A stretch of 64,000 bases of DNA from Begonia masoniana. Taxonomy: Eukaryota; Streptophyta; Magnoliopsida; Cucurbitales; Begoniaceae. The notes beneath the pieces were generated by a model. That model saw nothing but the letters and a program-made list of their open reading frames with translations. It had not been told where the DNA came from and did not search any database. Below, one piece after another: positions 22,229-33,639 of the stretch. The position numbers and the translations under genes were made by a program. The stretch covers positions 43,744,209 to 43,808,208 of the forward strand of contig CM039509.1 of NCBI GenBank assembly GCA_022432975.1. The letters run 5' to 3'. How positions within the stretch are numbered: position 1 is the stretch's first letter; each line of letters opens with the position of its first letter.

Positions 22229-23900
22229 TGTTGCGAAAAATCGTATACGCAAGTGCACGTGTCGCAGAAGTAATAAAGTGTATATAAAAGTACGAGTGTC
22301 GATCCCACGAGGAATAATTATGTTAAATATTGAGTATCTAAATTTTAGTTTAATTTGAAAAGAAATAATAATTTTTGTGATTTAGATTTTAAAACTAAAA
22401 TAATAATTCAAATAAAATTAAGCAGCAATTTAAATAAAAGATTTAAAAATAAAGAAGTAAGATTATATGATGAGAAAATCCAGGGTTCCGATTTCACTTA
22501 GCTAATCCTATTTATCAGACCTAATTCAAATAGTTAAATCCTATTTCTATGTGTTGATGGCAATTTCACGAAAATATTTATCAATCTCTCTCGAGCAAAA
22601 ATAAACTTATTCAATTAACGAATTATTACCTCTCGGTCTTTAATCCTGAGAATTAATTGAATACATTAAGAATGAGAAATTATACTACCACATGAACGCA
22701 TTAGCTATCTCTAGCCTAACATCCTTTTCATGGCAAACTATTCAGTGCACGGTTAAATTCTCCGCTCTCGCATCCCGAATCAACCCTAAAGTTCTTAGTT
22801 TTGGTGATCAATCAAACCTAAGCATTACGTTCAGAATAGATTACTCAACACAGAACAGAAACAGAAAATTAACTACTTGAATTAAGAAAAATAAACAATC
22901 ATAGTAAAACTACATCGAAACCCTCGAAACCCTAGAACAGGAAGTTTAGTTCATACTAATAAGAAAATAAACTACGATAATAGTGAAGAATTGCATAACG
23001 AAAATAATAAGAGAAAAGTAATGAAAAATATCCTGATCGCTCCTCTGCCGAAAATCGCCTCGATACTCTCTGTTGCCTCGCCGAATGCAGCCCCTCTTTT
23101 CCTTTAAGCGCTAGGTCTGTTAGGTTTTTATAATTTTCTTTTAACTCGGTCAACGGCTTGGATTTAATCTCGCTTCGGATCAACGGTTCGAATTAAAACA
23201 CGTTGTCTTTCCATATGTAATTTGGTTAGCGATCGGTCGCTGTCTTTGTAAGGCGCACGGTCGCTGCTTCTTCTATGGCTTGTATTGTGTATTATAACTC
23301 AGCGATCGGTCTCTGGTAATTGTAGAGATTGATCGCTGCTGTTCTTTATCCGAATAAATGTGTCGCGATCGATCTCTAGATTGTATGGAGATCGATCGCT
23401 GCTTAATCTGAATGACAGCCGCTGCATTGCAATTCACTGGCTGGCGATCGGTCTCTGGACTTCATAGAGATCGATCGCTGCTTGCTTCCTGTGGCGATTA
23501 TAATGTGTGGCGATCGATCTCTGTGAATTCATGGAGATCGATCGCCACTTCTCCTTCAATTCTCTTCATGTATGGCTACCGATCTCAAGAATTCATGGAG
23601 ATCGATCGCCACTTTTCCTTCAATTCTCTTCAATTCTCTTCATGTATGGCTACCGATCTCAAGATTGTTTGGAGATCGGTAGCCACTTCTTCTTTCAATT
23701 CTCTTCACTTCATGTATGGCTACCGATCTCAAGATTGTTTGGAGATCGGTAGCCACTTCTTCTTTATTCAACATTTTCTTTTTGTTCCTGTTTGTCTGCA
23801 CACTCACGCAAATCTCGTCAAATTCTTCCAATCACTTGAGAAAAACTTATCAATTCAAATCTAAAAAGTATAAATAAGTGTGTAAAATACACACTTATCA
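22229..23900 (-). repeat. Athila LTR, right (5' LTR)
   Basis: 1,672 bp, running from TGTTGCG to TTATCA. From 23225 to 23760 it holds a series of about seven imperfect hairpin units around GGCGATCGATCTC/GAGATCGATCGCC and GGCTACCGATCTC/GAGATCGGTAGCC stems. These are the source types of the array in the left LTR. Confidence 0.9.
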
Positions 23901-24303
23901 GCGGTGGATGTGGGTAGTCGATGTGTCGTTCGATTGCCACTGTTTAGCAGTAGATGTCTTTTGTTTCTTGAGTGGTGGATGTGGGTAGTCGACATGTCGT
24001 TCGACTGACACTGTTCAGCAGAAGAAGTGTTCAAATTTTAAGACTTTTACATATTCAATGCCTTACGCCGCCGTTTCTTTTGCAGATTGTTTCCATTATA
24101 TTTACTGTTAATTAAGTATTGTTTTATAGCTTTGTTTAATCCTGTTTTACGTAAAAGGTTTTCTTTTCCGCCGCAAGTCTTGATGCTTTAAATAAATGTC
24201 AAATTTTGACCGTTGAGTGAAGTTTTAAAAATTTACCAGAATTTCTTAGTCATGTACTGTGTTATGGGTAACGAACCGGGTTTATAAAATTTGGGGCGTT
24301 ACA

Positions 24304-24961
24304 CCATGCCATTACATGTAAATTCATTTTCGTACTCATTCAATAAAACATGATGCATGACATACTGGAAACATTCAAGCATGCATAAACCTACTGTTTT
24401 GTGATGTAGACTCGAAGGCACACACATACTCCACTTACCTGGTTTTCTTGAGAGATTCCTGGTTATAAGCTACTTCAAGAGTTGGCTCACCTAAAACATA
24501 AGTACAACATTACTTAACTTCATTCTAAACTATCCAGAAATTTAAGGGAAACTAGTTTGGAGGTTCAGTTCTTCGTACATTCCCGATTCACTACAAAACC
24601 GAACTCAGCTCTCACTCCCGGCATTCTCAAAATACACATCTACAATTCTCTCTATTATCTATAATCACTAAAACAGCGAGAGATTGAAATAAAACTCACC
24701 TAAGTTGGAGAAGAATCGAAAGAGGAAATTGCCTCGAGGAACCACTGAGCTCGAATGCCGAAAGAGGGAAAATAAAACAGTGGCGACTAAACCTTCATTA
24801 AACCTTCTACTTATAACACTTGGTTCACAATTACTCAAATGCCCTTGGCTAATCAACTTTAACCTATTTAAGCAATCAATCAAATTTACTTAATTCCATA
24901 AAAATAAAAGTCACAAAATGTTACTAATAAAAATCAGGACTGACAATTACCGGTTGCTACA
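24304..24961 (-). mobile_element. LTR 5' fragment, inverted relative to its neighbour
   Basis: Read on the minus strand, it starts TGTAGCAACCGG at 24961 and contains intron 1 (GTGAGT...TTTAG), a donor CCAG/GTAAGT, and TCTACATCACAAAAC (24396-24410). It stops at 24304, where it abuts the GGGGCGTTACA end of the plus-strand LTR. Only the first 658 bp remain. The left flank of 8454 (GAACA) and the right flank here (ATAAT) do not match. Confidence 0.7.
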
Positions 24962-25160
24962 ATAATCGTGATTGAAATTCCATTGCCTCTTCTTCTTCTT
25001 TTAAATAGTGACGATGATGCCGTAATCGACGATAAATAGGTCGTTGATTTCTTTTTGATATGTCACTAAGATCATAATTTGATAGATAATTCATTTTTGA
25101 GGCTTTTTTCCTTTGTCTTGTTTTTGTGATAATTCAATAAGAGAATCCCAAAGGTCTCTC

Positions 25161-25168
25161 TTATATAG
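25161..25168 (-). promoter_or_regulatory. Pararetroviral TATA box (35S-like)
   Basis: The minus strand reads CCTCTATATAAGAGAG around this point, close in form to the caulimovirus 35S core (CCTCTATATAAGG). It follows the end of the last viral frame and precedes a short leader and a new ATG (25094), as expected at the genome junction. A CGTCATGCATGATG element lies about 60 bp upstream. Confidence 0.6.
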
Positions 25169-25583
25169 AGGTAGATGCATCAAAATCACCAATAATGCGG
25201 ATATACATCATGCATGACGATTCATTATTATCTTCCGCTTTAACTTTTTCATTGTTGTCTTCTTTCTTTTGAGTTGGGCTCCACATAGAAAAAGAATCTT
25301 TTGCTTTATAATCTTTTACTGGATAATAATCATCTCGAACTTCTTTATAAGAATTAACTTTTTTGATTTCAGGCTTTTGCTCCATACAGTATCTGCACCA
25401 ATCTGCTTCTATTTCAGCTTCAATAATAGCATTTTCTTCAGGAGTGTTCATATGACTCCAAAAATCGAACCATCTTCTGTTAAATGGATAAATCATATTA
25501 AATGCTCTTCTGTGTATTGGTCTACGGTTTCTTTTGGATATAAGCCTAACACTGTGATCATGTGGATAATCCTGCGGATTCAT
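25161..25583 (-). CDS. Pararetroviral 3' frame of copy 2 (function unknown)
   Basis: 140 codons open on the minus strand, alignable by eye to 5149-5349 of copy 1 through a YPFNRRWFDFWSHMNTPEE segment. It has a Cys pair (CRYC) and a Lys/Glu/Asn-rich acidic tail. It ends at a TAA that lies inside the presumed TATA box of the viral promoter. I do not recognise a known fold. It is a relic of a larger frame that continues broken to 25835, so expression as a protein is doubtful. Confidence 0.45.
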   Translation of the reverse strand: MNPQDYPHDHSVRLISKRNRRPIHRRAFNMIYPFNRRWFDFWSHMNTPEENAIIEAEIEADWCRYCMEQKPEIKKVNSYKEVRDDYYPVKDYKAKDSFSMWSPTQKKEDNNEKVKAEDNNESSCMMYIRIIGDFDASTSI

Positions 25584-26070
25584 TTTGCTTCTTGCCTTTT
25601 CCTAACATTTGAATAAGTGAATCCATAAATCCACATTATTATAATCATCTTCTTCTGGATTTTGTGATTCTCCAGCTAAAATAGAAAAAGTGCCAGAGCC
25701 CGAATGCATAGATGCATCACTTTTGTTATCTTCTTCATCTTCTTCTAAATATTGATCTTTGATTTGTTCTAACAATTTTGTTTGTAATTCTTGAGTACTC
25801 AACTCAGGAAATTGCTGTCGAAGCATAATCTTCATATGTTTGATGAAGTTTGTTGAAGTAGAAGGTTCATAAATAGTTTCCTTTTCTTTTGATTTAAGAA
25901 TTTTGTATTGGTTGATAGTTTAGGTCATCTTTGTGAAGCAACTTTCAACATCAAAGCGTGACCACCATTTAACATAATAATTTATTTGGATTTCTGGTAG
26001 GCCTAAATGGTCTTTGTCTATTTCTAGACTCCATTGCCATATCCAGTTTATTTGGAATTCTGTGCAAAAC

Positions 26071-28217
26071 TGATGACTCTTATTTTAGAGTCATTTTATG
26101 CTAATTTTACATAAAAAAAAACTTATATGAATTGAGTGATTGCAATAATAAATTGGTATGAATTTAATACAATTGCTATATAATCCTGCAGCATTAGTGT
26201 TTTGATTCAATTTAATATATTCATGTAGATTTTTCATTAAAAGCAGATTTTTCTCTTTAATTTGAATTTTATATTTTCGTATTTAAATGTAATTTTATTA
26301 GAGGGAAAGTCAAATTCAAAAGCTGAAGATTATAGAGAGAGAGGAATCAAATCAAGAAAAATTGAGAAATTTGTTGCTTTGAAAATGGTAACATAATAAA
26401 TGGGTATTATTTGGTTGCAGAATTAATAAGGAAAAGTGTAGAGACAAACGCAGCGGTAGATGCACTAAACGACAAAAAAACAAACCAGTGGAAGATGTGA
26501 AGAAAATAAAGGAAACTGGGCAGCAAGCGGATGATGGCAAAAGCTGGGCAGCGAAGGAAATAAGACAAAAGCTGGGCAGCGGTTGATATACAAAGCAACA
26601 GCAGAAAAAGACAAAAATAGGGCAGCGGATGATTCAAAAAGCTGGACAGCAATTGGATGATTTAAAAAAGTTGGGCAACGGTCAGCAGAAGATGCTGAAA
26701 GAATGAGATAAAAATGGGCAGCGGATGATGTGAAAGAAATAAAGAAAATAGGGCAGCGGAAGAGACTGAAAGAAGGAAACAAAAGGGGGCAACGATCAGC
26801 AATCGATGACAAAAAGAAGAACAGAAAATTAATTTTGGAAAGAGAAGACACATGGCAAGCAGAAAATGACAAAAAAAAAAAAGAGAAAGAAAAGTCAAAT
26901 TGAAGAAAGAGATTTTGCTTTTCATGGAATCACGTGGAAAGAGAACCAAAGAGAGAGAAAGTCATTTTGGAATAAAAAGGTGGAGCATTAAAAGCAAATA
27001 AATATTCTGGGGAGAGAAAATGAGGATTTGTTGCTGGAATTAAGGAAGAGAAAATGCATAATTAAAAGGGATATTTTTCTAAAGAAAAGGGGTATTCTGG
27101 CAAAGCTCCAGGAAGGGGGCAAGGAGCTCTGGATCCAGAATAGCACTGACGACGTTCTTCTGAATTTCGTCTTCTTCTCTTATTTTATTATTTTTATGTT
27201 ATTATTTTTAGTTTTATTTTTTATTATGTTTAGTAGCTAAACTTATTTCTTGGTTATAAGAGAAAGTACTCATTACATGTTTTATGATTGATCTATGAAT
27301 TCTACGTATTTTTCATTGAATGATTTCTCATGATTTGAACTGCTTAATTCAATTTATGCCGATAGACAATTTTGATTTCACATATTCCTATTATATCGAT
27401 AGGTAAATAGGAATTAAAAATTCATGAGAAATTGAATAGATTAAAAGTGTTGCAAAATGGCTAACATTAATCTATTTGGCATTTAAGAATAGGTTTACAA
27501 GAAAATTCAGATTAAGTTTTTGTCTTTTCAAAATCGAAAAGAAAATTCTAAAACAAATTTATCTAGGCAATTCGACGGAACCCTAGAAATATAAGAATTC
27601 TTGCTGTTCTGTGATTAATACTGTAGCATTGCTAATGCATTTTTGTTTGGAACAATCTTTCGTAATATTCCTCGTCTAATTCAATTCATATCGACAGATA
27701 GTTTGATGTTTCATGTTTATATTTTATCGACAGGTAAATATAAATGTTAAGATGCACGATTGATTAATTGGATTAATACGTTACAAGGTAGTTAACGTTA
27801 ATTCAATTGGCATTAAGAATAGAGTTTATAGAAATTCAATGTAGTTATCTTCTTTCAAAGTCGAGAAAAATTCTAAAATTGAATTTAAATAGGCAATTCG
27901 AAAGAAACCTATAAATATTTTTATTCTTGCTGTTCAAGACTCTGTTGTAGCGTCAATAATAATTGCATGTAAAGAGGAAATCAACCCTAACCAAGGCTTT
28001 CTTTTATTGATTCTATCTCGTTTATCCTATTTTATTTTGTTACATCATAATCTGGTCTTATTTCTAAGTATTTTCATTTATCATTTTTATATTTTTATAA
28101 GATTTTTATAGCAATTTAATTACAATTAACAATATCCTCGTGGGATCGATACTTACTTACTCTATTACTTCATTAGCGACACGTGCACTTGCGTGTAAGT
28201 GTGTAAAATCACTAACA
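26071..28217 (+). mobile_element. Solo LTR (Athila/Tat-like), 2,147 bp
   Basis: It runs TGATGACTC...ATCACTAACA with a perfect AAAAC duplication (26066-26070 and 28218-28222). The 3' end has CCTCGTGGGATCGATAC and GACACGTGCACTTGCG, the same tail seen in inverse at the Athila LTR start, so it is plus-oriented and Athila/Tat-related. An imperfect GGGCAGCGG-rich satellite occupies 26510-26770. Open frames there come from low complexity and are not genes. Confidence 0.88.
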
Positions 28218-28736
28218 AAAACCACAGTAATTTTTGTCCAATAATTTCAGATGATCGGACAGATATAATAGGATGATATTTGGCCCATGTAATAAAAGTT
28301 TCTTGAAATTTTGTTGGGAACAAAATGACTTCGGGTGAATGACTTTCCCACCAATGATAAAACCAGGTAGTAAATTTTTCTTCAAAAGTCAATATTTCCG
28401 GAATGATAGTAAAGAACCAAGAGTGGGTTCTTACGGGATTTTGATAATAAAACATATATGACCATGCTTGGATATAATCCCAATAATTATATTTTTAGTC
28501 ATTATTTTTGGTTGTACAAGTTGCATAAACAGATAGTCCCCATTCCTACGGATGAATTATTATGATAATATAACACTTTGAATGTGTTATAGGGGATTTA
28601 AAATTGCCTTCATCATGATAATGATGCAATATTTATACTGATTGGGTTTTGGTAAGAATAGCTTCATAATAAAAGCGAAGCTTGCCTTCGAAAACCAAAT
28701 AATGTTGAGTGCCCATATATCGTTCTTTAAAGAATC
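28218..28736 (-). mobile_element. Pararetrovirus copy 2, segment 2 (3' conserved region)
   Basis: It matches copy 1 at about 5940-6450. It includes the WFF...FYHWW block in an open stretch to 28455. Bounded by the AAAAC duplication on the left and GAATC on the right. Confidence 0.8.
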
Positions 28737-31700
28737 TGTGACAGCCCAAAACCGGATCCCGATCGGAATCCGAGAACCAAGCCGTCACTCCGGGACAGAT
28801 AACAGAAAATAGGGACTACGTTTTTTTTTTTGAACATAACAGACCGGACTTTTAAGACAACTCCTTAAAAGTTTTCAGAAGGAAAACATTATACTTTTAA
28901 CACATTGACAGTGGGAGAGAAAGTTCTCTGGATTCGAAATCAAACGAAAAAAAAAAACAGTTAACAGAATCGGAACGCAAAATGGATGATAGAAGAAAAA
29001 CAGGAAGTGATGAAAACAAAAGTAAATAAACTGGCAGAAGGGGTTGACAGAAGAAGCAGGCATCGAGTGGAATCGGTGGATGCAAGCAGAAATGATACCG
29101 GAAGATTTAGGCAGATGACGTGGCCGGATGATGTGGATGACGTCATCGAAAAATGTAGGCAGCAGATGGAATCGAAATGTGTGATGACGTCATTGGAAGA
29201 TGTGATGACGTCATCGGCAGATACATATAGTAAACGTAATCGGCAGAAGGTGATGACGTCAGCCGGAAGATACAAACAATAGATGAGATCGGATGAGGTG
29301 ATGACGTCTGCCGGAAGATGGGTGACGTCAACCGGAAGATACAGACAGAAACTGTAAATAAACTGGGCGGAAGACAATATTTTAAGGGCAGCGGTGGACA
29401 TGATTTCTAAAAGCAGCAAAACAAGCAGGCAGCGGGCAGCGATGGATGAAATCGGAAGATGTAGTTTTTAAGGCAAATTTACAACTTTTGACAGGAAAAC
29501 ATATAGACAGAGAGCTTAAAACAGAAGACATAGAAGTCCCAGATTTCTCGAACCACATCAAAACATGGATCTCGAACACAACAGAGAACATGACAGAAAC
29601 TCAAAGAATTTCACTCTACATAAAAGCTCTAAAACCAGAGATCATTCATACATAAGTTAACAGAAAATATTCCAAACCATTTCAGAATACTTCAAAACAT
29701 TGTTCAACTGTCAAATACAGCACAAACAGAAAGCATGAAAGTTATAAACCTTCAATGCCCGAATCTACACAAGGATGTAGTGCACACTTTACAATTAGCA
29801 GATTCAAAGGAAACAGACTGCATGGATAGTTCCAAAACCAGAAGTCATCCACGCACAAACTAACAGATAATACTCCAAACAATTTCAGAATATTCAGAAC
29901 ATGAATTCAACTGTCAAATACAGTAGTTTTAAAAACTTAGACATCAAAATCTGTACATTGTTTTAAAATCTTAGGATCAGTACAGAACCTAACATATATT
30001 TGCAGACTTTCCCAAAATGGAAGTTTTTACAGAGTTTTTACAACGAAGCCAAAATTTTCAGAAAACTTTACAGATATAGACTATGCGTTAAAAATTTAAA
30101 CCTCAGGACATAATTTGTGTCTGGCTGCAACAACCACACCCCCATGAGCTCGATCCACCAGCCACCTATTCATCAGACTGAGGCACGAAGTCCTCATTTT
30201 CGGGTTCAGTACCTACATCGGGGAGTTCATCTATGAGTCTAAAACTCAGTAAGAACATATATATATATGCAGTGATGCAAAATGCTATGCATGCGGTTTT
30301 CAGAATACAGTGACAGTACAGAACATTACGTTTCAGTGGCAGAGGGGTATAAGTAGGGCTTATAGGGGAACTGGCGAACAGTGGGTGCACTATCAGGCAT
30401 AAACAGTAATACAGTACAGTACATAAATAGATCTGGAGGCCAGTCCCCGTCCCGCACTTAACCGGTACATTTCAGTCAGATTTTATCTTGCTTAACTTCA
30501 AAACCGTGTACAGAAAACAGTTTTGCATGATCTTTCAGAAAATCGTGTATACATGACATTTACATTGCTTACAGTTGATACAGCAGAGAACAAGAAGATA
30601 AAACAACAGAAACCTGAACAGAAACCACAGAACTTAACTCTAACCCTTCTACCCAAAACCAGCCAACAGAATGTAAAACCTAGTACCTCCGAGATATAGG
30701 GCCTTAAGGGCCAGCCTACGGATATGAACTTACCTGTTGTTGCAGAGTTGATAGTCCTGAACGTCTCGGAAATGCTCGAACCTGTACATGCACGTTCAGA
30801 AAATAAACAAGCTGCAAATGCTAACAAATAAGTTAGAAGAATTTGTTTCAAACTCATTCAAACCCTTAGAAAACAAATCGGTGTGTTTTCATCCAAAAAC
30901 AGTGAGTTTTACCAAAGTATCACTATCCTTCACTCCAACCAAAACTCACTTTAAACTTGTCCAAACTTGTTAGCATTTAAAAGATTCTTACTGTAGCACC
31001 CGGTTCCATTAAACCCAATTTAATTTGTCAAATTAAGATGTGCAAATATGGATTAGGTTAATGAATGGATATGCAAGGGCATTATGGTAAATTAAAAACT
31101 TATTAGTGGATAACCTATTTAAAAAGGAATTTATTGAGCTTAGCCGCCACTATTCATTCTTGCTCTCGGTTTTCAGCTCAAACCAGCAGACTTCCCAGGC
31201 GATTTCCTTCCCCGAATCCGTTCGCCGAGCTAGGTAAGTTTCTACCTCGATTTTTCTGACTTAGTAACTAAGGAAGATTGTATGGGGAAGTGTTAGATAT
31301 GTATTTTGGGAACTCATCAGGAAAGTGAGTAGATACGGGTTTAGCATAGAATCAGTAATGCTTGGCGATCAGAACTCCCAACTATTCCCTTAGGTTTTCT
31401 GAATGCCTTAGAATGAGGTTTAGTACAGGTTGACTTAGTGTTCTGTTTATGTTCTAGGTGAGAAAGATCCCGAAGAAGCTCCTAACCGAGCACTCGCCAG
31501 GAATCTAGGTAAGTAGAGTTTGTTTGTGCCTTCGGGCCTACATCACAAAACAGTAGGATTTATGTATGTTTTGTATGTTTATTTTCCAGTTGTCATGCAT
31601 CATGTTTTTGAAAGATTACGAAAATGAATTTACATGAAACACATGGTAAGTGTGAGCAGGATGATCAGAACAACTGTTAAGGGGGATTAATCCGCCCCTT

Positions 31701-33373
31701 AACTGAGAACAGAGGATTGAGGTTTTGGGAAAAGTGATCCACTTCCCAATCCTACAGGGGGATCAGACCAGTTAACTGTTAAGGGAATTAATCCGCCCCT
31801 TAATTGAGATCAGAGGATGTATGCTTTGGGGAATGACTGATCCACTTTCCCATCGTACAGAGGGATCAACAGAGAACGAATTTGAATACAACTGAGATGA
31901 GAAAGTAGAGACCGCATGTTTAGGGAAATTATTGCTTCATTGATCCATTTCATTCATCGCTCTACTTGCTTAGCATTAGGCTAATAGATGAGTTTTGTGA
32001 TGTAGGTGAAGAAGTTACTGAAGGTATGTTTACCGACCAACATGAGGAATAGGCTGGTTGGAGGAGCATTTTCAGGCATCGGTTTGGCCATCTGTTGAGG
32101 CGGTTTAATCCATGGCTGCAGGTGTTGAGTTGGGAGTAACTAGTTCAGTATAGATGTTTCCTTTTCTGAAAATTTTATGATAGTAGTGTTTTTCAAAACT
32201 TTGAATACATTCTGAGAATCTTTGATATTAGTGTTCTGTTGGGTTTTGAAAACATTGTTTTTACTGAATTTGAGAAGGGCAGTGATTTGGTTTGTTTCTG
32301 GATGTTTAGTTTTGTCGTTCTGCCTATCGGAAGGTGCCTTCAGTAAAGTCGTTGGATGAGAGAGAGAACATCCGGCTGACGTCATCGGCAGGTGCAAGTC
32401 GCAAAACCTGTAGTTTTGCTATCGGCAGATGTAGTCTATATTTTAATCTTATCGGAAGGAGTCGTAATGTCGTTGTCGGTAGATGTCGCGTGCTTGTCTA
32501 TCGGCAGATGGAAATCTATCGGTAGATGAAGTTATGTTGACTCCATCGGCAGATGAAGTTATGTTGACTTCATCGGCAGATGTAGTTGTGTTGGCTTTTC
32601 AGTAGATGGTGGTGCGTTGTTTGTACACGTCATCGGTAGAAACCTCCTAATTCATATTTCTGCTTCTTCCGTTGACTTTGTCGTCGGCAGATGTGTTCGA
32701 CTTCGGCAACTTCACGGGCATTCTGCGTTTTTTTTAAGCTTTACGTCTTTTAGCCAATTACTCTTAACACTTCCAACAGTCATTTTAAAATGTTTTCACA
32801 GGTCACTTAGCTTCATTGATGTCCAATTGATTTTCCGCTGCAAGTTTTAAAATATATTTAGTTTTAGAAAAAAGTCAAATTTTGGCTGTCGAGTGAAATT
32901 TTAAATTTAGCATCAAGACGTCATGGTTCGGTTCAGCGTTATGAGTAGCAAACCGGGTTCAGATAACTCGGGGCGTTACACTTACCCTAGTAGAAAAACA
33001 GAAAGGAGCCGAGGAGATCGAAGTAGCTTTGATGGCTGATTGACGACTGGAAGAGAGAATGCCGAGAAGAGAATGGAGAGAGAGCAGAGAAGTGAAATGA
33101 AGAGGGTTTCCCGTAGGAGGAAGAACTTAACTTCCTCAACAAGCTGCCATGTGTCAGCTATCCATTGGCCATCTCCCACCAACCTTAATTTCTCCCCAAT
33201 TTACCCTTCCATGCATTTTAAACTTAGTGTTTAGTTTAGTTACACATTAGTTTGGTTCTCCCCTCACCAAATGCTCCAACATTTTACAATGAAGTTGTTA
33301 TCGTATTTATGGCAACTTAAATCCATACAATAATTCAACAGATTATTACATGGCCAAAATGCCGGGTGTTACA
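28737..33373 (-). mobile_element. Solo LTR of the Tekay-like family, itself interrupted
   Basis: Plus-strand ends are TGTGACAGCCC and GGGTGTTACA, with a GAATC duplication (28732-28736, 33374-33378). It is a diverged member of the LTR family at 35692-38410. The nested solo LTR at 30992-32980 splits it. Without that insert it is about 2.65 kb, the same size as the complete family LTRs. Several TGACGTCA palindromes sit in a GGAAGATG satellite at 29130-29340. Confidence 0.9.
30992..32980 (+). mobile_element. Solo LTR nested in the Tekay-like solo LTR
   Basis: It runs TGTAGCACCC...GGGGCGTTACA, 1,989 bp, with a perfect CTTAC duplication (30987-30991, 32981-32985). It contains intron 1 (about 31233-31458), the donor TCTAG/GTAAGT, CCTACATCACAAAAC at 31537-31551, two hairpin units, and GTTTTGTGATGTAGG across the acceptor at 31992-32006. 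Confidence 0.93.
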
Positions 33374-33639
33374 GAATCAGACATCATTTTAATTTAAAGT
33401 CATATCCTTTTCAGAAAGAGTTAATAAGGATTCAACCACTCTCTTTTTGATAAACTGTGATCCTTGTTCAAGGACCTATTTTGTAATTTTTGGTGTTTTT
33501 TCTACGGATTGAGAAGTTTCCCCTAAGGTGGAAAAATTTTGATTATTGGCTGCGGATTTTTGACCTCAGCCACGACCTCGGCCTCTACCCCTAAATGAGG
33601 TTTCCATCCTGTAAAAATTCTCTAGTCAAAAAATCTAGT

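Larger units (their letters stand above)
14211..23900 (-). mobile_element. Athila-type Ty3-gypsy element, gag-protease only
   Basis: LTRs are at 14211-17143 and 22229-23900, with a GCGGT target duplication at 14206-14210 and 23901-23905. The coding strand is minus. The tRNA-Asp-type primer site lies beside the right LTR, and a purine tract (TTTGGGGGTGTGA on the minus strand) lies beside the left LTR. The only coding region is the gag-protease frame at 19700-22066. There is no RT, RNase H or integrase, so it must have moved with enzymes from another element. The left LTR is 1.26 kb longer than the right because of hairpin-unit amplification. Confidence 0.9.
9789..24303 (+). mobile_element. LTR (probably solo) interrupted by the Athila element
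   Basis: It starts TGTAACATTCC and ends GGGGCGTTACA. The LTR itself is 9789-14210 plus 23906-24303; the rest is the Athila insertion with its GCGGT duplication. Parts in order: a CT-rich leader (about 10200-10500), a donor-like CCAGGTAAGTG at about 10848, the 26-bp array, an acceptor TTTTGTGATGTAG/GTG near 13065-13079, the 44-bp array, then a typical LTR 3' end. The outer flanks (TGAAT on the left, CCATG on the right) do not match, so either the duplication is lost or this is a recombinant. Open frames inside the arrays are not genes. Confidence 0.6.
24962..26070 (-). mobile_element. Pararetrovirus copy 2, segment 1 (3' region, promoter, start of next frame)
   Basis: This is the left-most piece of copy 2. 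It carries the end of the 3' conserved region (25161-25835), a TATA box at 25161-25168, and about 44 codons of a further open frame starting at 25094, cut at 24962 by the inverted LTR. Part of the conserved region is open and part is shifted. The next piece continues at 28218, after a 2,147-bp LTR insertion. Confidence 0.75.

Noticed and set aside
8454..24303. A single complete LTR element from 8454 to 24303
   Set aside because: The flanks do not match, the LTR starting at 9789 differs from the one at 8454, and the interior is another element with its own duplication.
26352..26949. Hydrophobic open frames suggesting a membrane protein
   Set aside because: They read the reverse of a GGGCAGCGG/GAAAGAAA low-complexity satellite inside a solo LTR. 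Several overlapping frames are open together.
28875..29419. Open frames rich in Ser/Leu/Pro in the Tekay-like solo LTR
   Set aside because: They lie in the TGACGTCA/GGAAGATG satellite of an LTR. Similar frames recur in the other LTR copies only because the DNA repeats.
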